The notes under the pieces were generated by a model. The model worked only from the letters and a program-made list of their open reading frames with translations. It had not been told where the DNA came from and searched no databases. From the NCBI GenBank assembly GCA_943704425.1, contig CALSCP010001488.1, forward strand, positions 86,240 through 150,239: DNA of 64,000 bases, in the 5' to 3' direction. Positions 13,401 to 26,469 of the stretch are shown here, piece by piece; position 1 is the first letter of the stretch, and the number at the start of each line of letters is the position of its first letter. Made by a program: the position numbers and the translations under genes. The stretch comes from Ministeria vibrans ATCC 50519 (taxonomy: Eukaryota > Opisthokonta > Filasterea).

Positions 13401-16400
13401 AGAGCAGCTTGTCCTTCTCAAACAACGATCGACACACATTGCAGTACAGCGCATATTTAAAGTGCGCTTCGAGTGTCGCCAATCGCTGCTCCAAATTTGT
13501 AGTGCGCTCCGTATTCTCAATCGACAGCACAAACAGATTGATGAACCAGCCCAGCGAGTACTGGTACATCGGTTCAATGCTCGCCAGATCAGCCAACGTA
13601 AAAAACAGTACAGACGAGTGTGTGGCAATCGACCGGTAGCCACTAAAAAGGAAAAAAAAAAAATTAAGAGTATTGTGAGAGCCGAGACTCAAACACACAA
13701 ACAACACTCGAGAAAGAAAAGAAAAAACACAAATACAAACATAAACACACAAACCTCCGTGTTTGCTCGATACTGCGCTCCGTTTCCTCTGCAACCGCTT
13801 GTTTCTCACTAATCTCAGTCGCAAGTGCTTTGCTCGACGACAAAACCTAACAATTTATCAATATGACATCTTACAGATGGTATTCCTTTTTCTGACCTCA
13901 ATTGCAGATTCGTCTTCCAAAATATTCCCTTCGCTCGTCGACAATACCTCCAAAATGCGACTCTCAATCTCTTTCAGCGTCTTCTGATTCTTCGCCGATT
14001 GAATAATCAGTCGACTAAAACACACAAACCAATCAAAAAGAATCCTTTCGATCAGCTTCACAATGTACCTTCGCTCTTCTTCCAATTCGGGTCGTTCCTT
14101 TGCAACGACAATTCCCAGAATCTGATCTTCAAGACCTTCGGGCGTAATCATAAAATTCAACACTGTCACTTTCACACTCAGCTCAGGCAAAAAGTGAGGA
14201 TTGCACAGTTTTGTCGTAATGTAAAACCTACAATTTCAATTAAATAAAAAGCACACTCAAAGATTGCAAATACCTGAACTCACTAGAGTACTCAATGGTA
14301 GCGTCACCCAGTCGGATGCATGTTGCTCCGCCCTGTTTGAACGTCTGTTTTAGCAGAAGTGGCTCCAAAATCGGATCGAGCTCCTCTCCCACATTCTCAA
14401 GCAGAACGGGCGTTCCAAACTGCACACAATTCATTCATTTCGCACGAGAATGTTTTTTATTTTATTTATTTTTACCTGAATGCAGTTTTCAAGGGTACGC
14501 ACAAAGTCAGAATCGGACAGTTTGATAACATGAAGGTTGTTGTCCTTCTCCATGTTCTTGACCCACTTGTTGGCCTGGCCCTGGGGATCGATCATGAGCG
14601 GCCACCGTCGCGATGTCGCCACCATGATGCCGTTGTCGACCGAGAAACCGTCGGTGGGCAATCCCGCAATGTTCCACCCACGAATGGTCACTGGATCCCC
14701 GAGCGTCTGACTTAGCGACACGTTGCCCGAGCACGGAATGGCACTCTCACGACACCTTTCAAGCCACTCACGTGTCTGCTCGGCGCGAAACACCCCCGTA
14801 AATGCGCCCAGGTACGCCACCAGACCCGCACTCACAAGCACGTCGCCCGTCAGGTTGTGATACAGATCGCCCAGCTCGCTCGCTGTCTCGTTCCAGCGTG
14901 CTTTCTCGCCTCCCAGTCCGCCAATAAGTCGCTCCGCACGCTCCAGTTTCTTCTCAGTGAGCTCCACCTGTCGCTGCAGATCCTCCTTCTTGCGCATCAT
15001 GGCATCGTACTCGTCCTTGAGTTCCTGCAGCGTGTCCTGCACCTTCTTGAGCTCGGCGCGTTTCTCATTCAACGCCGCCATGCTCACCGCCAGCTCGCCC
15101 TCGGCCACGGCAAGCTTGGCTCGCTTGGGCGCCACCACACGCGCTACCTTCTCGTACGAGTCAATGGCGCGCACCCACTTGCAAAGGCCCTCGGCGGCCT
15201 TGCTCGCATTCGCGACCTTGGCTGGCACAAACTCCGGGTTGGTTATGTACTTGTCACGAATGGCCTTGATGACGCGCGCAGGCACGTCGTCCTTATCAAA
15301 AGCTTTGATCGTTTTGAGGAAGTTGAGCTCCGAGATGAGTCGCTTCGAGGGTCCCAAGTAGTCGTCAATCATCTTGCCGCTGCCCGACGGATCCTTGACA
15401 CGGTCGGCACGCACCTGCATGAGCACACACACCGCCTCAAGCACCAGCTGGACACCAAGCGGCGGTGTCTTGTACGTCTTGACAATGTTAATGTCGCCTG
15501 GCGTGAGCGTGTCCAGCGCCGCCAGTGCCTCTTCTAGAATAGGAATAGCCTCCGCCAGGTCCGCTTCGCACTCATCCTTGATGCCCTGCGCCACCTGCGC
15601 CTGTCCATTGGCAACAGCCTCGTCCTTTTTGACTACTTCCTCGACAGCTGCAACCTTCTCGCTCTCGCGTGTCACGTTCACCATAATCGCATCGGTCTCG
15701 TCGCTCGCGGCTACCAGCTGTGGCTGCAGTGCCTCCAGCTCCGCTTGCATTCGCACCACTTGCGACGCTGCTGACTCGAGCTTCTCCAGCCCAACCAGGT
15801 AGCGTCGTTGGTTGCTGCGAACCGCATCGCGTTTCCGCGCCAACAGAGTCTTGAACGTGCCAATGAGCTCCAGATAGCTGGTGGGCGTCACATAGTTGTG
15901 CCGGCCGAGCACCGAAAGAAATCTGGTCGACAGCTCGCGTGTCGACTGATGAAAGTGCTTGCACAGATCGACACAGGCTTCGCGCACCGACTCGCCCATC
16001 TCAACAGTGGAGAGCAGACGACGCGCGACAACAGTGAGCGCATCGTCGGGCCACGACGTAAACCAATCAATGGTGCAGCAGTTGATGAGCGACGGGAACT
16101 TGCGCAAGCGCGTACGAAAGGCCTCGCCAATCGGCGACATGGCCAACGCCAAGTGGAGGTTGTCACGCACGCGTGAGACAAAAAACTTGTAGAGAGCCAA
16201 CGGCGACGGGTCGGCCTGCTGTCTGCCTCCACCGGCGGCAAGCATGAACGCCGGTCGCACCGTGTCAATGATCTCCTGCCGCTCGTCGGGCGCAAAGATA
16301 TTGGGCACCTCACCGCCATTGAGAATGTTGCTGAGATCTTCAAAGTAGTTGTCGCTCTGCGCCTGCGTGTCCGAAAACAGGAACACCAATTGTTGGCCCT

Positions 16401-19400
16401 TCTCACCGGCGAGACGCAGCACACGCTTGAGGTCTTCTCTCCACTCAACGTTGGTGTACGACTTGGTGATCTCCACTTGGAACAGCTGGTAGCCGGCCAT
16501 GTATGCGGCAAGGCGCATCAACGACTGGCGACCACTGCCGCCTACACCCACCAGAAGCGCATGTCCACGCGGTTGCTTGATCACTCGACTCACACGTGCC
16601 ACATGTTCAATGGCAAAGCGGAACAGCACCAGCTCCATGCGCGTCTTGTGCATGTTGTTGTACTCGTCGAGGTTGGCGGCCGTCGTCGTCTGCAACAAGT
16701 CCCAGTCGCGAATCTCTTCGTAGCGCTTCTGTGTGTTGGCCGGATCGCCAAAGTCACAAAAGAGAATTGAGTGGGTGTCGTTCTCATCGACTACGCCGTC
16801 GCCGTCGCCGTCCAAGTGCGCAAACAGCGTGTCAAAGGTGCGCTCAAAACGACAGCGTACCACGCCACGAACGTGCTGGAAGAGCCACTGCCGATCGTGG
16901 TCGTCGACAAGACGGTCGTAGAATACACGGTAGGTCTCGTGGACCCACAGGCGCACGAGCGCGTCGGGGTCGCACACAGTCTCGGTGCCGCACAAGAGCA
17001 CACCCTGGATCACTCGCCCAAAGTCACGCAGGTTGAACAGGTAGTGCGACTTGGCCGGCGTTGGCAACAGATTGTGCGTCGCGCCGTTGAAGACGTCGAG
17101 TGTGGCACGCACCAACTGTGCGGCAGGCTCGCGGAAGAGATCGTCAAAGCCACGCGCGCGAATATGCCAGTTGACAATCTCGGAGAAGATGCGCACCATG
17201 GTGTGCTCGCCAAATGTGTTGACAGTGAGAGTGTTGAAGTGGCGCGCAAACCGTGGTGTGAGCGTGTTGCGACCGCCGCCCGGAGGCCCCATGGCGCACA
17301 CAAGCTGTGTGTCGACAATGCGCTGGGAAGTTGTGTCGCGGCGGTCGTACCACATGCTGTGATCCAGCATCTGGCGCAGCAGCTCAATCGGGGGCTGTGC
17401 GCCGTAGTACTCCTTGGCCGGCATGTTGACGTCGTCGACAAAGAGCACCGCTTTGGTGCCCGCCCGTGGCCCAAACACCCCCTTGCGTCGCTTGTCCAGG
17501 TTCGCCATGATAATGTCTTGGACCTGATTAGCACTAGTCTGCGCCGAAAAGTTGATCACCACCGGCTTGTACTGGTCGTGCGGCAGTCCATGCAGCAGCA
17601 AGTCTTGGATGTACAGCGACTTGCCCGTGCCCGTCGGCCCGACCACCATGCACGACTTTTGGTGGCGCACCAGCGACTCCACGAGAAACTTGTAGCGCAC
17701 CGTGTCCACCGTGGGCACAATGATGTCACTGAAAGAGGCGCGGTCGGGAATGCTCCAGTCATCGGGGATCATTGAGGTCCACCGCTGCCAGCTGCCCGCC
17801 ATCGTGCTGTCGTCGTCGTCGCCCTTGACATAGCAGAATTCGTAGAGGGAGCGAGCAAGACGTGGATCGTTGTCACGGCTATGGTTGGTGCTGCTTATGT
17901 TGGGCAGTACATCTTGGCAAAGGGGTGCCCGCAGGTTGGACGAGTCGTCGTAGCCGATCACGACAAATCCATGCTGCTCCATGAGGGCCGACATGGACGT
18001 CTCGGCGGCACAGAGCACATGCACAAACTCACTGAAGCGCAATCGACTCTCTTCATCAATAGGCGAGCCAACAGACCAAACGAGAGCAAAGACAAAGATG
18101 TTGGGGAGCCGTGCAAGCGCCGTCGCATTACCGCCCATTGTAGCGTACGCCTCGGCATTGGCACAGGCGAGCATCTCGTCCGACATGCACTCAACAAGGT
18201 TCATCAGCGACCGCACCATGTTGATGTCAGTGCACGGCGCCACTTCACGACAACACGCACGCATAAAAGCAAGACAAGGATCGACAAAACGCTCAAAGAG
18301 ATGTGTCAGACACGAGCGAACCTCCGAGTCAATCCAAATAGGCAGCGTCGCAAGCCACGAGCGCATCAGCGGACGCCAGCCCAGCGATGCTGGCTCCATG
18401 TAGATCATTCCACAGCGGCTCACCGTCGCCGGAGACGCAACCTCCAAATCCATCGGTTCAAACACCAAATTCATTCCTATCAAAATAAAATTAATATCAA
18501 AAACAACATAAAAATATTAGTTAGTAGTAATACCTTCGGGCATTTGAATGATTTCTCCGCTCGTGAGACAAAGAATTTTGTTATCGTCCAGCACAGTGTT
18601 CCTAAAACAAGTCGCAAACCGGTAAACGAAAAAAGAAAGAGACAGAGACAGAGAGACAGAGGCAGTGAAGGTACTTACACTAGGAGAAAAAAAAAAAAAA
18701 AAAGTTAGTCCGCTTCCGCTTTAGGGGGTTTTTTTCTTCTTTTCTTCCTTTTTTCGTACTTGATTCAATCCAAATGGCATCGACAGGACCGTCAAAGATG
18801 AGCCACTTTGTGTCTGAGGACTGACTCACGGCAAAAGCACGAAAGGCGTTTGCAAGAATGCCATCGCTCCACTCGTGCGAGACGGGATCAAAGGACCCGT
18901 ACAGCTGGCCGAGGGTAATACTCTTGGGATTGATGATGCGAGACTGGATTCCGACGTAATCGCCAACCGAGCGCGCCTTGAGTGCGTTCATGGCGCCCAT
19001 CAACACCTTGCATGCCGACGACTTGCCGCCAAAGGGCTCTCCAACAACCATAAAGCCGTGACGCACAATCATCATCTCGTAGATCTGCAGCACTTTCGAC
19101 ACAAACACCGGTTCAGGTTGCAGATTCAACACACGGCACTGCTCATGGATGGCAGGGAGAAGAGCATCATAGTCGGGCACAGGCAGACGCACTCCAGGAA
19201 ACAGATCGCTCGTAATGCCCTCAAACAGTGGCAAGTCGTGCGCAAGGAATTTCGCTACACGAGAGAGGAAGAAATGAATTTTATAATAATAAAAGGACGT
19301 TGTAGCTGTTGTTGTGTCTTACGGAGATTAACGTCGTTGATGGAACGCAACATAATGATGTCTTCGTTCTCGTCGGGGTACTTGAGCTTGAGGTTTCCGG

Positions 19401-22400
19401 CGGCAGTGAGAACAGACTTGACCGCGCGCATTCCATAGTCGTAGTGGTGTTGTGACGACAGCTGCTCGCTGCACAGACGATATGTGGCGACAATCTTACG
19501 CGAGAGCGCCCGTGCATTGACAAACCCATACGAGTACAGAAGAATTTCTGCAATGAGAGCGTAGTCGGGGACCATCATGGCCACGGTGCGGAACAGTGCC
19601 TTGAGGTTGTCTAGCATAACACAATAACAATAATATAAAATTAATAACAATAATTATAACATAAAAAAGATAATAATAATAATAATAATTATTATGATGA
19701 TGATGATAATAATAATAATAGTTATTATTACTACGCAACAATCAAGTACAGTATAATGATTGTACAAATCATTTTCACTTTCTTTCTCTTTGTCTTCCTC
19801 TTTCTCGTTCTCTTTGTACGTGTACCTGGCAACTCGGAACGGCCAGCATAGCCAGGGTTCATGGTGATGAAAACACTGCACGTGGGATCGAGCGAGATCT
19901 CAGTGCCTTCAAAGAGGAAGCGACGTAAACCCTGGTTGATGCCCACTTGAATGGTCAGAATCTGCTGGGCAATGACAGAGAGAACTTCGAGTTCAATGCG
20001 GTTGAACTCGTCAAAGCACGACCAAGCGCCACACGAAGCAAGACCCTTAAAAAATTTGCCCATGGCGATGTAGTCGAGACCATCGGAGCAGTTGAACACC
20101 ACACACTGTTTAGCGACCGCCTTGGCCAAATCTTTGACCGTCTCCGTCTTGCCAGTCCCTGCAGGTCCCTCCGGCGCTCCGCCCAAGTGCAAGTGCAGTG
20201 CGCCAAAGAGTGTGCGATAACACCGGTCCGTTAGTGGCGTAATGACCAGTCTTCCTGTATTTCCAATGTATTCGTAGCCGTACGCCAGCTGCGAGTTGAT
20301 CATTCGTGTCATCACATTGTTGTCCTGGATAAAGAACGAAAGGAAGTAAAAAAAAAGTAAATAATTTATAGAACGAGTGTCAAAACAGGACAATATGCAA
20401 AATAAATATGTAAAATAGTAACACTAAAATTGCTTTGTGACAGATCATCATTGTACCTCCCAATAGTAACGCATTTGACTGAGCCAGGCAAAGTCCTTTT
20501 CGTCGGTGACGTGTCCATCAACGAGGCCCTGAAGGACATCACGGGCGTGCACATCAATGACCACAAGTGCGCCCAGAGTGCGACGGTTCATCTTGTTGAG
20601 CTTGCCGCGCACAAGCTTGACAATGTCCTCGATTTGCGCCGAGCACTGTGCTAGATAGGCAGCGACGTGCGACTCGCCAGCTTGAATAGCAGCATGTACG
20701 TCTTTGGTCCAGAACACTTGGTTCACGGCAATGACAACCTGTCCGGGCCACGAGACGACCCACTGGATGCGCTCGTCGTCCTCGTAGCACGCGAGAGCCT
20801 CCGTCGTCACCCGGTGCACTGCCTCCAGCATAGCTGTTTCTAGCTGGATCAGCCATCGTTCCACCTGCCCACGCGCCGCCACAGTGTTGATTGGATGGCT
20901 CAATGCCACTAGTTCACCCTCGCTAACAAAGAGAAAAACAATAAAAATGATCAGAAACACCAAGGGGAGGATGCAATAATAATTTTCATTTCTCACTGAT
21001 ACCTGCTCTGCATGTGAGTGATTTCAAGGTCGTCGGTGAAGGAGAGTTTGGCAATACCCTGAAAGCACTTCTTAAGGTGGGGTTGGACCCGTCGGGGATC
21101 CTTGGTCTCGCTGAGGATCTCGAGTAGTTCGTCGTCGCTAAGGAAAAAGAAGCGAGGGAAGGCGAGGCGCTTCTTCTCAAGGTAGCGATTGAGACCGTTG
21201 CGAACGACGTCAAGCATTTCGTTGGCGCTGCGGAGACGATCGCGCATGTTTTCGATACTCGTGACGGTGAGAACGTGGCGATCGACGAGCGCGGCGGCCA
21301 TAAGCTCGCGCCACGTCTTGTCGACCAGATTGAATTTGCGGCCCTCTTCGGGCATTTGTGCGTTGATGTCGGGCGACGAGAAGATAAGCTCAAGCGAGAG
21401 CCATGTCGCCTGCACCTTGAGCCACTCGTCAATGATTTCCTGCATAAGCATGAGACGCGCCTCCCATGCGTGCACCTCGGCCTCGCTGGCCTTCGCAAAG
21501 GGTGATCCGCGCATCGTCTGCGTTCGCACAATGTGGTCCTCGAGTAGCATTTGGATCTCGTCGATGGCCGTTAGAATGGACGTGCCCGAGTCGCGGTAGG
21601 GCACCATACTGAACTCCATAGCGTCCCAATCGGTTCGCATGCGCTCGAGGGCCTTCTCCAGAGAGTATTCCTTTGTGGCGAGTTCGCTAATGGTCGAGAA
21701 GGCATCGACAAAGCGTTCGAGATCGAGACGGAAAAAGTCGCGCAGGTGCGACTTTTCCGACGGTCGAATGTCGCGTCCACACGCTTTGCTCATTTGCGAC
21801 CAGTGACGGTCCTTGAGGCCCGGCACACAAATGCATTGTATGAGTGGCATGCGTAGACGGAACGCGTCGACTTCGCCACGCGTCTTCTGTGCCAACTGCA
21901 ACGGCTCAGGCTCGCTTGCAAACGCCTTCTGGGCCTTGTACAGGGCACGCCAGCACGCGCCTGTCTCCGTCTCGACTGTATCCGCTTCCACTTCGCAAAA
22001 GGCACCGTCCATCCACAGCGCCTCGCAGCGGTTCCAGTCGACAATGGCCGCGTACAGTTCGGTGTAGGGCTCAAGCTTGAGCGTGAGCGACTCGCGTGAA
22101 GGATACTCGGTGAGTGACCAGCCAAAGGCCGTCTCTTCGCTGTTGAACGACGTGATTTTCTGACTCGCCAGCTCGAGTCGCGACTTGAGTGCATTGGACT
22201 TCTTCTGGTAGCGCTGCACCTCGCCGTGATCGCCCCAGCCAGCAAGTTCGCCCACTTGCGTTTCGAGCGTCGCCAGGTCGGCGACAAACTTGCGACGGCG
22301 CGCAACGAGATCGTCTTCAAGGCGTTTGCGTGCGCTCCGCATAATTACGCCGTGCTCGTCGAGCACCACATCGATGCGCTGCGGCCAACTGAACGTGGCA

Positions 22401-25043
22401 ATATTCTGGGCAACGTCGTCGGAACTAACCGTCGCGTGGCTCACGAGGAACTCAAGATGAGCGCGTGCCGTTTCGATGTCGTCGTCGAGGGCGCGCAGTG
22501 TGCGGCGCTGCACCTCGTTCGTGTACGCTTTGACATCCATAAATTGTTCGGTGTTAGCCGGCACGGTCAGCGCCTTGTCGCTGATCTCTTGGAAGCGTGC
22601 ACATATGCGTGCATTAGCCAGACAAGTGTCGCGTGCAACGCGCTCGACGAGACGGTCCGCAAGCGCTTCGGCACGCTCAGCGATGGCATTGTTAAGCTGG
22701 GCACAGTACAGATCGATCATGCCCATCGCCACATAGTCGACTGTGTTGTAGCGGGCGTCGTGTGCAATAGCACGGAACCGAAGAATCTCGGCGGTAAACT
22801 CTTCAAACGTGTGTTGCTGCGGCGCCTTGGCCCTGGGCACACCATTGTCGTCGACATCCTCCTCATTGTCGTCATCATCCTCGCCTTCGACGTCCTCGTC
22901 GCCCTCGTTGTTGTTGTCACCCTTGTGCTTGCGGGTACCACGTGCAATGCCTGCAAGAAACTCGTCGACGTGGTGCTGTGCCTCGCCAGTCACAATGGAC
23001 GCAAATTTGGTGTAATGAGCGAGATAGGACTGAGGCTGGAGCTGAGCAGCACAGAAGACGCCTGTGACCTGCTCCTTGAGCTGGGCAATCAGCGATTCCT
23101 CGCTGTACGGCACAATGTAGTCGCTGCGCGGCCCTTGGGCATAAATGGAGGGAGCAACGCGAGCGGCATCGCTGGTCGGGTGGGGGAGGCATACGACGGC
23201 GTCGAGCATGCGGTCAAAGACGGCGAGCACACTGGAGAGGAGCGTCTCAAAGGATGGCTCAAAGTGCATCGAGGTGCTGCCGAGGACGAGACGCACGACA
23301 AAGCGAGGAGGTCGCACAGGCCAGGCGGCCGTGTAGAGGTCGCGGTAGTCGTGGAGGCTGGCGTAAAGTGACTCATGGGCGAGATTTGCAGTGAGCGTTG
23401 CCACGGCGGCCACGAGCGATTCGTCCTGCTGCTCCCGCTGCTGCTGCTCGAGCTGCGCCAGAATGTGCGACTGGAAACGCACGCCAATGTCTTCGCGGTA
23501 AGCATGTAAATGTTGAGTGATGAGCGAGTCAAAGGCAGTGAGTTCCAGAGCAGAAGAAAGAGTCGTGGTGTCGTTGCTGGTAGACGAAGCCATGAGCGCA
23601 CGCGTGTCGACAAGGCGGGTGTGGGCATGATCGCGGTGCCAGGTCGAGAGAATAGAGCGGAGTGCCGGCTGAACCGACTGCAGTGAGGTGGTGAGAGATG
23701 TGCGAGCGTCGGTGAAAGATCGATGCCAGGGTGAGGGCACGAGACGCAGTTCGGGCTCAAGGTTCATGCGATCGTCGTCGGCAAGCAACTGTTGCTTTGC
23801 GCGCGGATCGCGCAGCACAAAGTCTACAATGGCTTTTTTCACGGACAACAAGTAGTCGTCGCGCATTTCATCGCCGAGCTGTTCGGTGAGTTGCTCGAGT
23901 TTGTCGGTGCCGCTGAGGCGAGTCGGAATGCGTTCGCGCACATTGGCATACCACTGTTCTTCCATTGGCGCGACGTGCTCCGTGTCGATGCCGTTGTTGA
24001 CGTAATAATAGTAGCGAGCGAGTTCCTTCTCGGTGGGTGACGCGGGGCGGTCGTGGACAAGGTCTCGAATGGGTGGAAGCTGCGGTGGCGGCGGAGGCGG
24101 TCCGTGTTTCTCTGTATCCTGCTGCACAACAATGTTGACGAGAGCGTTGCGAAAGGCCTCACGATCGCGCTTTGTGTTGATCAGTTGGCGACCGCCGGGT
24201 GCCTGCAGAGTCGCTTGCACCGGAGGTACACCTTGGCTTTCGCTCTCGGACCAAAGATGGCGACCGCTTCGACGAGACGCGGGAGACGATGTGAGAGCCG
24301 GCGCGAACATGCAACGCACGGAGTGGTCTGTTGGCTGCATTGCAGAGGCAGCAGCAGCAGCAACAGAGGGTGTGATTGAGTCTACAAGCCATGCTGGGGT
24401 GGGTGCTGTAGGCGGTGGAATGGACGATCGCCGGCGTTTCACAAGAGTCGCGGGGGTTGCTAAGGAAAAACAGTGAAATAATCAGTGAGGAGGAATTATA
24501 ATTGCGCTGTGCTTTGAGTGGATGCATGAGTGCATGTATGTGTATGTGTGTGTGTGAATGTATAGGTGGAGGTGGAGTTGGTGCAGATGGGTAGATTTGA
24601 GGCAGTGTTTGTGCGTACGTTCTTGTTGATGCGATGCGCCTGTTTCAGTTTCTCGCCATTCCGGCGAATCCTGCAACAAAGAACGGACAAGAGATGAGTG
24701 ATTGTGGCGTCACATGGTTGCATTAAAGTATTCTTCGTGAAGAAAGAGAGCGTGTTGCGAGCAGGAAATAGTTTGGGAAACGGCTGCTAGGGGCAACGGA
24801 GGCAAAGACGAGAAAGAGGAGTGGACGGATGCCGGGACTGCCGAGAGGACGAGAGTGCGTTTATTTGACTTATTCTCTGTAGTCCCTGTGAAGATTCCTC
24901 GCGATGGCTGACAGTAGGAAAGCAGTAAAGGAAACGGAAAGGAAACATTGAAATTTATGATCATTCTTTACCAGAGGTCCGGTACGAGAAGCAAGGTTGG
25001 ATCCCTGTGAGAGTCCTCGAGCAATGTTTGGGTGGCCGCTCAT
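10445..25043 (-). CDS. Axonemal inner-arm dynein heavy chain, DNAH3/DNAH7/DNAH12 group (more than 20 exons, one of them apparently 1 nt)
   Basis: Motor subunit of a single-headed inner dynein arm. The start is ATG 25043 ([11 protein letters not shown]); a 52-nt exon 24619-24670 leads into the large tail exon 21003-24459. The other large exon, 14476-18476, holds AAA2 end to AAA5. Visible nucleotide-binding loops are GPAGTGKT (AAA1, exon 19826-20324), GEPFGGKSS (AAA2), GPTGTGKS (AAA3) and GVGGSGRQS (AAA4). AAA1 also shows CFDEFNRI and [14 protein letters not shown]. The stalk coiled coil and microtubule-binding domain follow, near 14850-15700. The last exon 10445-10555 ends LLTQLSD, the normal dynein C-terminus, with stop TAA 10445-10447. 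Length is about 4,150 residues (human DNAH7 about 4,000). AAA3 carries an EF-hand-like loop. Joining exon 18760-19255 to 18537-18601 requires a one-nucleotide exon at 18679. The exact subtype is not certain. Confidence 0.92.
18679..18679 (-). other. Inferred one-nucleotide exon of the dynein heavy-chain gene
   Basis: The upstream exon ends ...TGG ATT GAA TCA A before donor GTACGA (18759). The downstream exon starts G AAC ACT GTG CTG after TTTTAG (18602). Direct joining breaks the frame. Between them lie a branch-like GACTAAC, a long T-run, CTCCTAG, then a single T, then a perfect donor GTAAGT. Inserting that T gives codon ATG and the conserved dynein string [13 protein letters not shown], in frame with all later exons. 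The two flanking introns are then 80 and 77 bp, normal for this genome. Inferred, not seen in transcripts. Confidence 0.75.
19640..19735. repeat. AAT/ATT trinucleotide-rich intron segment in the dynein gene
   Basis: Imperfect (AAT)n with GATGAT interruptions lies within the intron between exons 19323-19610 and 19826-20324, producing spurious Asn/Tyr/Ile-rich frames. Confidence 0.85.
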
Positions 25044-25689
25044 TGAGGAGAGGGAAAGAGTCTAAACTTTGAGTGGTGTTTCAGATAAATTTTTATCACT
25101 TATTTTATTTTAATTCTCCCCCCCCCCCCTGTTGAGAAACTCTACTTGTTACTTGTTACTTGTTGATACGCTGAACTACAGGCGTTGGTTTTTGTTTTTG
25201 TTTTTTTTTTGTTTTTGAGTTCACACAAAGTCAAACGGAAGTCAAACGTACGTAACAAAAAAAAAAAAAAAAAAAAAAAAAACGCCTTTCCCCGTGCCAT
25301 TTCTACTCTCCACGCCCTTTATGGTCACTTGACCTTCCTCTTGGCGTCGACCTGCGTCACTTTTGACTATGAACTTTTTCACTGGGTTGATGAAATCATT
25401 TCATTGGCCGACACTGTCAGTTGTCGTCGAGTCCCCTCGCGCACGCTGTTCCCGGCCCATTTCGCCCTGCTTCTTACTTCGAGTGCCCTCCGGCACACTC
25501 TGCTGTGCTCTACGTGTTGTGGTTGAAGCACTTTACAATCTAGGACGACATACCTATAAAAAAAATCCCAAAATACTTAAGCTCGCGCTGTGTTCATCTC
25601 CAGCGCCGCTCTGCACGGCCACGGCGTGTCCCTGTCTCCTCCCCCCCCTCACTCACACTAAGCCCTCACCCCTCCCGCTCTTCCAGGCC
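25044..25689. promoter_or_regulatory. Divergent upstream region shared by dynein (minus) and SREBP (plus)
   Basis: 646 bp between the two start codons. It holds a run of C near 25119-25130, a poly-A run near 25256-25282, and TATAAAA at 25555-25561, about 130 bp upstream of the SREBP ATG. CTCTTCCAG directly before GCC ATG could be a 3' splice site of a 5'-UTR intron. Functional assignments are inference. Confidence 0.4.
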
Positions 25690-26431
25690 ATGGCGGGTGC
25701 AATGGACGATAAGTTTCTTGCCGATTTGGTTCTCGCTGAGTTCCACAACTTCTCCGACTTGGACAGCAGCACCTCCGTGTCGGCAGCCGCGAGCCCCGAC
25801 GCGTCGACCACCATGGCGAACACATCTTCGGAGGACGACGGCGAGATCGACGAGACGATGGCATCGCTGGCACAAAGCGAATGCAGCGAGGACTTCAAGG
25901 ACTTCTCCTTCCTCATGGACGCCGTTTCGCCCGCCGCTGCGTCCGAGTCGTCTCTGTCAAGCATTGCCGGCTCGTCTTCTCCGCCACCACTACCGCATCT
26001 TTCATCGTCGTCGTCGTCGTCGCCATCGGCCCTGTCGTCGTCTTCGCGTCACCATGTTCGCTCCGCCTCCACCGGCAGCTGCGTCAGCCATGAAGCTTTT
26101 CCCGCCTTGGACGTCGCCGCCCCGACGCCGCCGCCTCCTTCACTCCGTCGTCACACTACTACAACCAACAACAACACAGTTTCCTCTCCTGCTGTGCCAC
26201 CACCACCATCAATGCACGCGTCGACGCTTAGCGCCCAAGCACCGCCAATGTCTCTCCCGCCCAATGTCAATGCGACGGCACTCGCTTCTGCCATGGCTGC
26301 CGCTTCCGCCGCCGGCGGTACCCATTCCCTTGCACCACCCAATGCAGCGACCCTCTCCACCATGATGTCCAACCCCATGCTCGCCTCCATGTTCACCATG
26401 CATCGTCAAATCGCCCAGATCACAATGCAGC

Positions 26432-26469
<38 letters not shown>

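Noticed and set aside
25661..25672. SRE-like CTCACCCCTC upstream of the SREBP start, suggesting autoregulation
   Set aside because: It differs from the canonical sterol element at two positions, lies in a C-rich stretch and would be inside the transcribed leader.
25363..25689. 109-residue N-terminal extension of the SREBP frame
   Set aside because: The frame is open but lacks the composition of the rest. A TATA-like box and a possible 3' splice site lie inside it, and ATG 25690 opens a typical acidic activation region.
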